Shown piece by piece: positions 8,527 to 17,580 of a DNA stretch of 37,758 nt; the first letter of the stretch is position 1, and every line of letters begins with the position of its first letter. The stretch comes from Porphyromonadaceae bacterium. GTDB lineage: Bacteria > Bacteroidota > Bacteroidia > Bacteroidales > UBA12481. The position numbers were made by a program, and so were the translations under genes. Under the pieces are notes generated by a model. That model was not told where the DNA came from and made no database searches. It worked only from the letters and a program-made list of their open reading frames with translations. The stretch spans positions 1-37,758 of the forward strand of contig QYQM01000089.1 of NCBI GenBank assembly GCA_007280905.1. The letters run 5' to 3'.

Positions 8527-8590
8527 CGGACAAACTCTGTCCGATCCGATGGAATACGGATTCCATACTTTTTGCCGGAATGGAATTCCG
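8527..8590. promoter_or_regulatory. Three consecutive perfect inverted repeats upstream of the respiratory operon
   Basis: The 282-bp gap between the regulator gene and the operon holds three short perfect inverted repeats in a row: CGGACA-N5-TGTCCG (8527-8543), TGGAAT-N4-ATTCCA (8550-8565) and CGGAAT-N3-ATTCCG (8576-8590). They lie about 165-225 bp upstream of the ferredoxin start and about 100-160 bp after the regulator stop. They could be operator sites or a transcript hairpin series. No run of T follows, so a simple terminator is less likely. No canonical FNR box (TTGAT-N4-ATCAA) was seen. Function is inferred. Confidence 0.4.
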
Positions 8591-8687
8591 ACAGGTCAGG
8601 ACTTTGCCGGAGAGTTAAATCGAAGGGTAATTTGTAGATAAAATTAAGGAAAGGCAGAATAACAGGCAAGCGATGAGCAGAAGGTAA

Positions 8688-9401
8688 TCAAGGAAGAACA
8701 TTATACTTACTAATCAATTGGTTTAATCTTTTTTCATCGAGTAATGCAATTTTACTTCCGTGGTCTCTTCTCTCAATGAGTTTTTCTTTTTCAAATTCGG
8801 ATAACTGGCGAATGATGAGTTCTTCGCTGGTGCCGGCAATGGCGGCAATGTCTTTCCGGCTCATGTACACATCTAACTCATTCTTTTTATTTACGCTAAA
8901 ACTTTTTTGCATGAACAAGAGTGCTTCGGCTGTTTTTTCTCTTACGTTCATTTGCATCAGGTATTTCAATCTTTTTTCGGCAATTTCAAGTTCATTACCA
9001 AGATATGATATAAGATACGTTGAGAGTTGGGGACTGTTGCATATTCGCATAAAATCTTTACTCTCAAAAAAACATACCCGGCTGGCTTCCAGCGTAACAG
9101 AACTTGTGACGTAGGTTGTTCTTCCCAACCCCCTGAAACAAAGTGATTCGCCCGCCTGCACCAAGCGCACTATCTGTGGAGTTCCATTCAGTCCCGAAGA
9201 AAAAATTTTTACTTTGCCTTGTTGCACAAAAAAAATTCCAAGAATAGGATTCCTTTCGTGAATGATATATTGTCCTTGCAAATAGTCCGACTGATATTTT
9301 TTTGATTCAATCAACCGGTGGTTTATAGATGAAACAAACTGCTTGAAGAAACATGCATGATTCTGGCATTGCTTGCAGGAAATGAAGTGTTGAGGTTTCA
9401 T
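8688..9401 (-). CDS. Crp/Fnr-family transcriptional regulator with N-terminal cysteines
   Basis: This 237-residue protein has a cyclic-nucleotide-binding-type beta-barrel (GKVKIFSSGLNGTPQIVRLVQAGE region), a long dimer helix and a C-terminal winged helix (residues about 178-212, MSRKDIAAIAGTSEELIIRQL). The N-terminus carries Cys9, Cys12 and Cys17, with further cysteines at 88, 110 and 121. This recalls the FNR [4Fe-4S] ligand set (three N-terminal plus one barrel cysteine) and would suit an oxygen- or NO-sensing role, though the spacing is not identical. The cNMP-binding RxA motif is not evident. It lies upstream of and parallel to the respiratory operon, its probable target. Confidence 0.88.
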   Translation of the reverse strand: MKPQHFISCKQCQNHACFFKQFVSSINHRLIESKKYQSDYLQGQYIIHERNPILGIFFVQQGKVKIFSSGLNGTPQIVRLVQAGESLCFRGLGRTTYVTSSVTLEASRVCFFESKDFMRICNSPQLSTYLISYLGNELEIAEKRLKYLMQMNVREKTAEALLFMQKSFSVNKKNELDVYMSRKDIAAIAGTSEELIIRQLSEFEKEKLIERRDHGSKIALLDEKRLNQLISKYNVLP

Positions 9402-9452
9402 GGATTTTTTTTAATGGCATAAACAAAGGTGTATTTTTTTTACTTCGTAGTA

Positions 9453-9571
9453 TCTGGAAAAGCCGCTTAAATTGACCACCATCCGCCAATTGATATTGAC
9501 CACCTTTCGGCGAAGTTGTTGACCACCCCTTTCTGTTATCCTTCAAATCGCTCATTTAAGCCACTTTTTAG
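9453..9571 (+). repeat. Dispersed IS-end-like repeat, copy A
   Basis: About 119 bp matches 31033-31147 in the same orientation, sharing TCTGGAAAA, CGCTTAAATT, GGCGAAGTTGTTGACCAC and TATCCTTCAAATCG. Several TTGACCACC-like words repeat inside it, as at the multiply repeated ends of IS21-type elements. It lies 52 bp upstream of the Crp-like gene, in a 420-bp stretch without a convincing gene. The remaining 9572-9821 is AT-rich; a short minus-strand run reading ELFEVKQPKWSSSTSIFSEI has interrupted frames and no recognised homology. Confidence 0.6.
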
Positions 9572-9821
9572 CTGTTGTTCAAAGATAACTTTTTTGTTGG
9601 TCTATTTCAGAAAAGATTGAAGTGGAACTGCTCCATTTCGGCTGCTTAACTTCAAATAACTCTGGACTCTCATAGTCATACAGTTAAGAAATAATTTATC
9701 CCTATCAAAGTATCGGTCCTCCTCTGTGAGAAACGATTTTGATAATCATCTTGTATTTGGATATCTGCCCCTGGCTGTTTGTCACTTCGTTTCAAATTTC
9801 TTATGCATTGGGTTTAACACC

Positions 9822-10229
9822 TCAAATCAAATCCTGTAAAGTAGTTTTTTCAAGTATGCCATAGGTTGTGTCTCGTATTTCCTTAAATACGCCTCTGATT
9901 TTACAGGTAGATTCATCTTTACAAAACTCGCATGGCTGGTACTGTTTCTCTGAAACACAATACAACAAGGCAATAGCTCCTTCAAAATGTCTGATGATAT
10001 CTGAAAGTCGTATTTCTTCCGGTTTTTTGATCAGATGGTAACCACCAGCTTTACCCAATTTACTGCCCAATACCCCCATCTTTTTAAGCTCAAGCAATAT
10101 ATTTTCCAGAAACCGCTGTGGGATTTTTTCACTTTTAGCAATTTCTGTACTCATAATTGCCCTTTGACTTTCTTCTTTTGCAAGATAAACCAAAGCAACC
10201 ATTGCATATCGTGTCTTTTTCGACAGCAT
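9822..10229 (-). CDS. Rrf2-family (IscR-like) transcriptional regulator
   Basis: This 135-residue protein has the Rrf2 winged-helix start (MLSKKTRYAMVALVYLA), recognition region (EKIPQRFLENILLELKKMGVL) and wing (GKAGGYHL). The C-terminal half holds Cys91, Cys100, Cys103 and Cys109, close to the cluster-binding cysteines of IscR-type members (three within about 15 residues), so a redox or Fe-S-sensing role is plausible. It is divergent from the ABC/GTPase/cysteine desulfurase operon, with 166 bp between. Two palindromes in that gap are candidate operators. The pairing with Fe-S and sulfur genes supports a role in Fe-S or sulfur homeostasis. Confidence 0.92.
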   Translation of the reverse strand: MLSKKTRYAMVALVYLAKEESQRAIMSTEIAKSEKIPQRFLENILLELKKMGVLGSKLGKAGGYHLIKKPEEIRLSDIIRHFEGAIALLYCVSEKQYQPCEFCKDESTCKIRGVFKEIRDTTYGILEKTTLQDLI

Positions 10230-10323
10230 CTGTGTTTTCGTCCTTCAGTTAAGTAATAATACCGACAACAATAATAAGCATAAATGCAAGTGCAAATTAC
10301 GATTTTATACTAATAGATCTAAC

Positions 10324-10372
10324 CCATTAATGGTAGTATGTTTGTATGAATGTTCATAATATTGGTGAACAT
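10324..10372 (+). promoter_or_regulatory. Promoter and operator-like palindromes between Rrf2 gene and ABC operon
   Basis: A perfect palindrome CCATTAATGG lies at 10324-10333. TATGTTTG at 10337-10344 fits the Bacteroidota -7 consensus TAnnTTTG. An inverted repeat ATGTTCA-N9-TGAACAT lies at 10350-10372, where transcription would begin. This order, with a perfect dyad over the predicted start, is what a repressor site would look like. The divergent Rrf2 protein is the obvious candidate. No clear -33 TTTG box is present upstream. Confidence 0.45.
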
Positions 10373-10395
10373 AGTGTATTTTAAAACATTGTTCT

Positions 10396-11181
10396 GTGGA
10401 AATTAAGAAAATAACAGTAATTGGAGGCCAGGGTAAGGACGGTTCCAAAGAGAAAGTTAACCGCTTCGAGCTAAACATGGGCGATATTGTAAGTATTGTA
10501 GGTCCTACCGGGTGCGGAAAAACTACACTTATTAACGATATTGAGCTTTTTGCGAACCGGAACACCCCGTCGGGTCGTCAGATTCTGATAAACAATGAGC
10601 CTGTTCCCGACGATTTTTCCTTCGACCCTTCGAAACATCCCATCGCAATGATTTCGCAGCACACAAATTTTCTGAGCGATCTTCCTGTTGGCGAATTTCT
10701 TACCATCCATGCCAAGGTACGTGGTACTTCTGATGTTGAAAAAGTAGTTGACGAAACCATTCAGTTTGCCAATCAACTTACCGGCGAAGCAATAAACAAG
10801 GAAACAGCCATGACTGAACTTTCGGGCGGACAAACCCGTTCGTTATTGATTGCCGATGCGGTGGTTATTGGTAATTCCCCCATCATTCTGTTGGATGAAA
10901 TCGAAAATGCCGGTATTCATAAAACAAAAGCACTTGAATTATTAAAAAGATATGAAAAAATATTTGTTTTTGTAACCCACGACCCCACTATTGCTTTGCT
11001 TTCAGATTCACGTATTATCATGCAAAATGGTGCCATGCAAAAACTGGTTGTGTCGAATCCCGAAGAACGTATTGTTGCCGATGAGTTAAAGAAAATTGAC
11101 AATGTACTCCTTCATTTTCGTGGTTTAATACGGGCAGGCGAAGAAATAAATCAGCATCAATTGGAGCAATTAGCAATTTAG
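10396..11181 (+). CDS. Solitary ABC-type ATPase of an Fe-S/GTPase/desulfurase operon
   Basis: This 261-residue protein is a single ABC nucleotide-binding domain: Walker A GPTGCGKTT (36-44), Q-loop Gln88, signature LSGGQ (142-146), Walker B IILLDEIE (163-170) and switch His195 in VTHD. It has no membrane segments and no permease gene is nearby, so it is probably not a transporter ATPase. It resembles SufC-like or AtwA-like soluble ABC proteins in architecture, but is not clearly SufC. The start is GTG at 10396; upstream codons contain no in-frame ATG before a TAG at 10372. It is the first gene of an operon with a GTPase, a NifS-like enzyme and a cysteine-rich Fe-S protein. Confidence 0.85.
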   Translation: MEIKKITVIGGQGKDGSKEKVNRFELNMGDIVSIVGPTGCGKTTLINDIELFANRNTPSGRQILINNEPVPDDFSFDPSKHPIAMISQHTNFLSDLPVGEFLTIHAKVRGTSDVEKVVDETIQFANQLTGEAINKETAMTELSGGQTRSLLIADAVVIGNSPIILLDEIENAGIHKTKALELLKRYEKIFVFVTHDPTIALLSDSRIIMQNGAMQKLVVSNPEERIVADELKKIDNVLLHFRGLIRAGEEINQHQLEQLAI

Positions 11182-11250
11182 TTTCATGTTGTATATCGAC
11201 TGTGAAATATCTCTTACTTATTCAAATTAATCAATTTAGTATTTTATTAT

Positions 11251-11952
11251 ATGAAACTAATAATATTTGCGGGACCGCCGACTTGTGGAAAAACAACCGT
11301 TATTCGCCAGGTTATTAAGCGAATGATTGCAAGAAACCTAAAACCTTCGTTTGTAAAAATTGATGTTCTTTATGCTGATGAGGACGAAACCATTAACAAA
11401 GAATTTGGTATCCCGACAAAAAAAATCTATTCCGGTGAGTTGTGCCCCGATCACTGCAATGTGGTGGTGCTGGATGAAGTTGTAGAGTGGGCTGAAAAAG
11501 CAGGTTCCGATTTTTTGTTTGTTGAAACCGCCGGGTTGTGTCTTCGTTGTTCGCCTTATGTCGAAAATTCTTTAGGTGTGGTAGTTCTCGAAGCCACCAG
11601 CGGTATGAACCTCCCACGTAAAATTGGCCCGATGTTAACGCTTGCAGATATAAGCGTAATCACCAAAATAGATCTTATTTCCCAAGCTGAACGTGAAGTA
11701 TTCCGTTATCGTGTACTCGAGTCAGCCAAAGACATTACTGTTGTTGAAAGCAATGCACTATATGGTATAGGTATCGACCCGATTGTAAAACAAATTCTGA
11801 AAACACCCGATATAGAATTTCCGATGTACTTACGCGGAAACCCGCCTGTTGGTACTTGTACCATTTGTGTTGGAAAGAAAGAAATCGGTGCAAAAAATCA
11901 CTTTGGTGTTCTACGCACTATGAATGAGGAACTTTTTTACGTTGGTGAATAA
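11251..11952 (+). CDS. HypB/UreG/CobW-like GTPase with three cysteine pairs
   Basis: This 233-residue SIMIBI-class P-loop protein has Walker A GPPTCGKTT (8-16), a Walker B/G3-like VETAG at 91-95 and a base-recognition motif TKID near 138-141. It carries three cysteine pairs: Cys65/Cys69 (GELCPDHC), Cys97/Cys100 (GLCLRC) and Cys203/Cys206 (GTCTIC). The middle pair follows the ETAG motif directly, as metal-binding cysteines do in HypB- and CobW-like metallochaperones. Metal or cluster delivery coupled to GTP hydrolysis is therefore likely, but the metal and client are unknown. It starts 69 bp after the ABC ATPase and ends 11 bp before the desulfurase gene. Confidence 0.85.
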   Translation: MKLIIFAGPPTCGKTTVIRQVIKRMIARNLKPSFVKIDVLYADEDETINKEFGIPTKKIYSGELCPDHCNVVVLDEVVEWAEKAGSDFLFVETAGLCLRCSPYVENSLGVVVLEATSGMNLPRKIGPMLTLADISVITKIDLISQAEREVFRYRVLESAKDITVVESNALYGIGIDPIVKQILKTPDIEFPMYLRGNPPVGTCTICVGKKEIGAKNHFGVLRTMNEELFYVGE

Positions 11953-11963
11953 TAATTACGCAT

Positions 11964-13124
11964 ATGCAACAACGAATTTATCTCGATAATGCAGCTACCA
12001 CCTGTATAGATAAGCGAGTGTTGGAAACCATGATGCCCTATTTTTCCGACTTTTACGGAAATCCTTCGAGCCTGCATACATTAGGTGCACAGGCTAAAGA
12101 GATATTGGACCAATCCAGGTTGAATATTGCAAATTGTATTGGTGCTGAACCCGATGAAATCATTTTTACATCTGGAGGTACAGAGGCAAATAATTTTGCA
12201 GTAAAAGGCATTGCTTTTGCCAATCGCTACAAGGGAAACCATATTATTGTTTCCGCTATTGAACACGATTGTATTCTTAATTCGTGTAAATGGCTCGAAG
12301 AGCAAGGCTTTTTTATCACTAACCTTCCGGTGGATAATTTCGGACTGGTGGATATTGAAACTTTAAAAAGGGTAATCAATCCCAGGACCATACTGGTTTC
12401 AGTAATGTATGCAAACAACGAAATCGGAACAATAGAACCAGTGGAAGAAATTGGCAAAATTTGCAGACAGCATAATATTTATTTTCATTCCGACGCTTGC
12501 CAGAGTTTTGGTAAAGTTCCCATTGATGTTAATCAGGCAAATATTGATTTGTTAACTATTAATTCTCACAAAATTTACGGACCTAAAGGCGTTGGAGCTT
12601 TGTACATCCGAAAAGGCACAAACATTACCCCGCTTTTACATGGAGGTGGGCAGGAAGCCGGCTATCGCTCTTCTACGGAAAACATACCAGGCATTGCAGG
12701 GTTTGCTAAGGCTGCCGAATTATGTATGTTAGAAATGGCAACAGAAATGCAAAAGGTTACAAAATTACGTAATATACTCACTGATTTTTTGTTTTCCAAT
12801 TACGAAAACGTTTACATTAACGGGCATGCCGAAAAACGTTTGCCGGGTCACCTCAGTTTTAGTTTCCATGGCATGGAAGGTGAAACCATACGTCTGCTGT
12901 TTTTGCTTGATGAAATGGGAATAGCCGTTTCTGCCGGGTCAGCCTGCTCCTCCAATCATGGAGGAAATGCGTCTCATGTTTTACAGGCCATAGGCTTAAG
13001 CCCTTTCGAAGCCAGAGGTGCAATCAGGGTTAGTTTTGGCCGGTTTACCACCAAAAAGGATATCGACGCATTGACAAATGCCCTTAATAGCACTGTAATG
13101 CAATTAAATTCAATTTTTTCTTAA
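11964..13124 (+). CDS. NifS/IscS-like cysteine desulfurase
   Basis: This 386-residue PLP enzyme begins YLDNAATTCID and contains TSGGTEANNFAVKG, active-site His101 (IEHD), PLP lysine in SHKIYGPKG (Lys203), GGGQEAGYRSST and the mobile-loop catalytic cysteine in SAGSACSS (Cys328). The short loop and size place it with NifS/IscS class I desulfurases. It removes sulfur from L-cysteine as an enzyme persulfide, giving alanine. Within this operon it should supply sulfur for cluster assembly on the neighbouring proteins. No IscU or SufU scaffold gene is present nearby. Confidence 0.93.
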   Translation: MQQRIYLDNAATTCIDKRVLETMMPYFSDFYGNPSSLHTLGAQAKEILDQSRLNIANCIGAEPDEIIFTSGGTEANNFAVKGIAFANRYKGNHIIVSAIEHDCILNSCKWLEEQGFFITNLPVDNFGLVDIETLKRVINPRTILVSVMYANNEIGTIEPVEEIGKICRQHNIYFHSDACQSFGKVPIDVNQANIDLLTINSHKIYGPKGVGALYIRKGTNITPLLHGGGQEAGYRSSTENIPGIAGFAKAAELCMLEMATEMQKVTKLRNILTDFLFSNYENVYINGHAEKRLPGHLSFSFHGMEGETIRLLFLLDEMGIAVSAGSACSSNHGGNASHVLQAIGLSPFEARGAIRVSFGRFTTKKDIDALTNALNSTVMQLNSIFS

Positions 13125-13147
13125 AGAAATTAACAAAAAAATAAAAA

Positions 13148-14090
<943 letters not shown>

Positions 14091-14138
14091 GTAAAATTGC
14101 TGCAAAGGTTAGTCGGTTATGCGAAAAACTGCAATAGT

Positions 14139-15209
14139 ATGTTGGTAGATGCGGAATTAGAAAGATACAGCAGGCAGATCCGCCTGAGCGAAATCGGGAT
14201 TGAGGGTCAGGAAAAACTGAAGAGGGCCAGGATTCTGGTAGTTGGAGCTGGAGGGCTGGGAAGTCCGGTTTTGCAATATCTTGTCGCGGCGGGCGTGGGG
14301 CATATTGGGATTGTGGATTACGATGTGATCGACCTGACTAACCTTAACAGGCAGGTTTTGTACACCATGGCTGATTTGGACTGTCCGAAAGTTTTACGGG
14401 CAGCCGAAAGATTGAGGCTCGCTAATCCAGAGATCCATATCTGGCCTTATTTTCAGAGATTCAACAAGGATTCGGCACTCGACATTATAGCCGAATATGA
14501 TATTGTGGCGGATTGCACCGATCAGTTTGCAGCCCGGTATCTGATCAACGACGCATGCGTAATTCTTGGTAAGCCTGTGGTCTACGGAGCGGTCTATCAG
14601 TTTGAGGGACAGGTAACCGTATTTAATTACCGTAACGGACCAACCCTGAGATGCTTGCATCCTGAGCAGCCCCATCCTCTAGAGGTGCCGACTTGTGCTG
14701 AAGGGGGAGTGATAGGTACCATTGCAGGAATCATTGGTACCCTTCAAGCCAATGAGCTGATCAAAATAGTAGTTGGAATTGGCGAGATCCTAAGTGGGAA
14801 GGTATTGGTATTCAATGCACTCACCTGCAGCAGTTATTTCTTCCATTTGGAAAGAGATTTAGAAGCGTCAGCAATTACAGGGCTGAGTAATTATGAAGAA
14901 GACTGTTCTTCGGATGAATCCACCATACTGCAAATCACCTCAGAAGAATTGCAAAACTGGATAACCGGCGGTAAAGATTTTCTGATCGTTGATGTGAGTG
15001 ATCCGGCCAATTATGCGGACCACGGCTTTCAATGTCTGAGGATTCCATCATTCCAAGTAATCGAAAAAAATTATCTGATACCAAGGGACAGGCCGGTGGT
15101 TTTCATTTGTCCGCTGGGAATAATAAGCATGACGGTTGTGAGCTATCTTCATAATAAAGAAGGTTTTCGGAACCTGTACAGCCTTAAAAATGGTTTCGGC
15201 AGATTCTGA
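14139..15209 (+). CDS. MoeB/ThiF/HesA-like E1 adenylyltransferase with C-terminal rhodanese domain
   Basis: From ATG 14139 the protein has 356 residues; a TTG 42 bp upstream is less likely. It begins ELERYSRQIRLSEIG and carries the nucleotide-binding GAGGLGSPVLQYL, the E1 segment DLTNLNRQVLY and the catalytic-cysteine region VPTCAEGGVIGT. The C-terminal 100 residues form a rhodanese domain with VDVSDPANY and a CPLG active-site loop. Such proteins activate a ubiquitin-like sulfur carrier and load it with sulfur. The usual zinc-binding CxxC pairs look degraded: only one Cys in TLRCLHP, and no pair near the E1 end. Next to the MetY relic it suggests sulfur-carrier-dependent methionine or cofactor synthesis. 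No sulfur-carrier gene was seen. Confidence 0.88.
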   Translation: MLVDAELERYSRQIRLSEIGIEGQEKLKRARILVVGAGGLGSPVLQYLVAAGVGHIGIVDYDVIDLTNLNRQVLYTMADLDCPKVLRAAERLRLANPEIHIWPYFQRFNKDSALDIIAEYDIVADCTDQFAARYLINDACVILGKPVVYGAVYQFEGQVTVFNYRNGPTLRCLHPEQPHPLEVPTCAEGGVIGTIAGIIGTLQANELIKIVVGIGEILSGKVLVFNALTCSSYFFHLERDLEASAITGLSNYEEDCSSDESTILQITSEELQNWITGGKDFLIVDVSDPANYADHGFQCLRIPSFQVIEKNYLIPRDRPVVFICPLGIISMTVVSYLHNKEGFRNLYSLKNGFGRF

Positions 15210-15382
15210 AAGGAGAAAGTAGAGAAAATGCTGATGCCTTACGATCAACCCCTCACTGGCAGCTGGATTTAACAAATACGAATCTGGAACATAATATGTT
15301 AGTTATATTTACCAGTATTTGTTGTTTTTCTTATTTTTACTTTAAGAAGATTAATCAGGTGTTCCATTATTAATATTTTATT

Positions 15383-16297
15383 ATGGCAAAAATAAATCTG
15401 ACCCGGAGACAGTTCGTTACAGCCATTACGTTAGGGGCAGGAACTGTGTTACTTGATAAATCGGTATTTGCTTTACCAACTAATTTATCAGGTTTGTCAA
15501 CAGATCCATTCCAGGTTGTCAAACTTGGCAAATCGGGATTAAAGACTACCCTTCTCGGAATGGGGACCGGGTTCAGCGGGTACAACCGTTCCTCAAATAT
15601 CACAAGGGCCGGGGTTGCGGAATCACTTATCCGTCAGGCATATGAAAAAGGGATTCGTTTCTTTGATTGTGCTGACAGCTATGGAACCCATCCTTCTGCT
15701 GCGGCTGCCCTTAAAGGTTTTCCAAGGGAAAACTATCTTCTTAGTTCAAAGATCTGGGTCGGACAAGGGGGTATCCCTGAACCTGAACGTCCCGATGCTG
15801 ATGTTGTTGTTGAGCGATTCCGAAAAGAACTCAACACCGATTATCTTGATCTGGTTCAGATTCATTGCATGACCGATGCGCATTGGACCGATCAGCAGAA
15901 AAAGCAGATGGACATTCTTGAAAACCTGAAAGCTAAAAAGATAATACGTGCTCATGGTGTTTCAGTTCACTCCCTCGAAGCGATGAAGGCATGTGTTGAA
16001 AGCCCGTGGGTTGATGTAGTTCATGTACGGGTTAATCCCTTTGGGGAAGCGATGGACAATAAGGATCCGGCAGAGGTGATTCCTGTCATTGAAAAGCTCC
16101 ATAAGGCAGGCAAAGGGGTAATTGGTATGAAATTGATAGGCAACGGTAAATTCAGAAATGATTCGGATAAAATTGATGAATCACTGAAATATGTTTTGGG
16201 GCTGGGAACTGTTGATGTGATTATTGTAGGTTTTGAATTACCGGAACAGATTGACAATTATATCGGCAGGGTTAAGAATGCACTTAGGTCAAAATAA
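15383..16297 (+). CDS. Aldo/keto reductase with Tat-like signal
   Basis: This 304-residue protein begins with TRRQFVTAITLGAG, a twin-arginine-type signal, then an AKR barrel: VVKLGKSGLKTTLLGMG, FFDCADSYG (catalytic Asp and Tyr), LSSKIW (Lys) and QIHCM (His). The tetrad is complete. The late NADP-binding segment is short, as in the small AKR proteins of Bacteroidota that carry Tat or twin-arginine leaders and are found with oxidoreductase or sugar genes. Substrate is unknown. It lies alone after a 173-bp gap and is followed by an SMP-30-like lipoprotein gene in the same direction. Confidence 0.9.
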   Translation: MAKINLTRRQFVTAITLGAGTVLLDKSVFALPTNLSGLSTDPFQVVKLGKSGLKTTLLGMGTGFSGYNRSSNITRAGVAESLIRQAYEKGIRFFDCADSYGTHPSAAAALKGFPRENYLLSSKIWVGQGGIPEPERPDADVVVERFRKELNTDYLDLVQIHCMTDAHWTDQQKKQMDILENLKAKKIIRAHGVSVHSLEAMKACVESPWVDVVHVRVNPFGEAMDNKDPAEVIPVIEKLHKAGKGVIGMKLIGNGKFRNDSDKIDESLKYVLGLGTVDVIIVGFELPEQIDNYIGRVKNALRSK

Positions 16298-16377
16298 CCA
16301 CAATAGACACATTAGGTCACAATAGTATCTTCTTGAATTGAAATATGAATTTGTATAAATTAGATAAGTAATAATTA

Positions 16378-17283
16378 ATGATGAACCTTTGTATAAAATC
16401 CATTGTAATCTTTGTTATAAGCATCGGCTTTGGATGTAATAGGGAAGAGGGCAAAAAAGAGATCATACAACCCGGGGCACAGCTGGAAAAACTGGCTGAC
16501 GGATTTCTGTTTACTGAAGGGCCCACTTCAGATGAAAAAGGAAATGTCTATTTCACCGATCAGCCCAATAACAGGATAATGGTCTGGAGTGTTTCCGGAG
16601 AGCTTTCCACTTTTATGCAGCCTTGTGGCCGTTCGAATGGTCTTTCGTTTGACAATGAGGGTTATCTTTGGGCTTGTGCGGATGAAAAAAATGAACTCTG
16701 GCGAATTGCTCCAGATAAAAATGTAAGTGTGGTGGTGGCAAAATATCAGGATAAACAGCTTAACGGTCCGAATGATCTTTGGATTAACCATCATAGGGGA
16801 GTATATCTTACCGACCCATATTATCAGAGGCCGTGGTGGAGCCATGCATCTATGCCACAGGACTGCCAGGGAGTATATTATTTCAGCCCTGACCAAAAAA
16901 CACTGATCAGGGTAATTGATGATCTTGTTCAACCCAATGGTATTGTGGGTACTCCTGATGGAAAAACTCTTTTTGTGGCAGACATCGGAGGAAACAAAAC
17001 CTGGTCATATACCATAAATTGGAATGGTAGCCTGAGTAATAAAACTCTATTCTGTGAGATGGGTTCCGATGGCATGACAATAGATGTTAAGGGCAATATC
17101 TACCTGACAGGGAAGGGGGTGACCATCTTTAACAAGAATGGTAAGCAAATCGGAAACATTGCAGTTCCTGAGAGTTGGACAGCAAATGTCTGTTTTGGCG
17201 GTACTGATATGAAGAGTCTTTTTATCACAGCCAGCAAAGGGCTATACCGAATAAAAATGAAAGTTAAAGGAACGGCAGGATAA
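16378..17283 (+). CDS. SMP-30/gluconolactonase-like six-bladed propeller lipoprotein
   Basis: This 301-residue protein has a signal segment and lipobox (IGFGC, Cys20), then a propeller with FTEGPTSDEKGNVYFTD, NGPNDLWINHHRGVYLTDP, QPNGIVGTPDGKTLFVAD and a final SLFITASKGLYRI. The Glu in FTEGP, the Asn in NGPND and the Asp of VADIGG match the metal-binding positions of SMP-30/gluconolactonase enzymes, so a calcium-dependent sugar lactonase or lactone hydrolase is likely. The lipid anchor places it in the periplasm or at the cell surface. It lies 80 bp after the aldo/keto reductase; the two may act in sugar oxidation. Confidence 0.88.
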   Translation: MMNLCIKSIVIFVISIGFGCNREEGKKEIIQPGAQLEKLADGFLFTEGPTSDEKGNVYFTDQPNNRIMVWSVSGELSTFMQPCGRSNGLSFDNEGYLWACADEKNELWRIAPDKNVSVVVAKYQDKQLNGPNDLWINHHRGVYLTDPYYQRPWWSHASMPQDCQGVYYFSPDQKTLIRVIDDLVQPNGIVGTPDGKTLFVADIGGNKTWSYTINWNGSLSNKTLFCEMGSDGMTIDVKGNIYLTGKGVTIFNKNGKQIGNIAVPESWTANVCFGGTDMKSLFITASKGLYRIKMKVKGTAG

Positions 17284-17325
17284 TTGTTCAATTCATAAAA
17301 TCAATAACACTTTAAAAAATCAATC

Positions 17326-17580
17326 ATGAAAAAAACTATTTTTCCATCGCGATCCTGTTAACGACCTTAACCGGCATGTCCCAGAGCAAAGAATTTGCCA
17401 GCGCCTTGGGCGAAACATTAAGCCAATATGCAAACTGTAAAACCATCGACGACTTCCACTGCTGTATTCGGCACGATTAATTGTAATTCCATGAAACGTG
17501 GTCAGGAATACAGCGCGCTTTCGACACAGGCCGTTGACATGGCCCTCGGAATGGATGCCAATAATCCATTATTATCCCTA
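17326..17580 (+). pseudogene. Relic of a small secreted protein
   Basis: An ATG at 17326 opens a signal-peptide-like start, but the frame closes after 11 codons. Shifting one base restores a continuation: FSIAILLTTLTGMSQ, SKEFASALGETLSQYANCK and TIDDF. A second shift reads TAVFGTINCNSMKRGQEYSA and ALSTQAVDMALGMDANNP. The pattern is of a short exported helical protein with a frameshift in its signal peptide. It then runs without a clear boundary into the acyl-CoA ligase relic. I do not recognise the family. Confidence 0.45.

Noticed and set aside
9307-9555. Minus-strand frame starting MSDLKDNRKG inside repeat copy A
   Set aside because: It overlaps the start of the Crp-like gene in another frame and its first part is repeat sequence, so it is not a likely gene.
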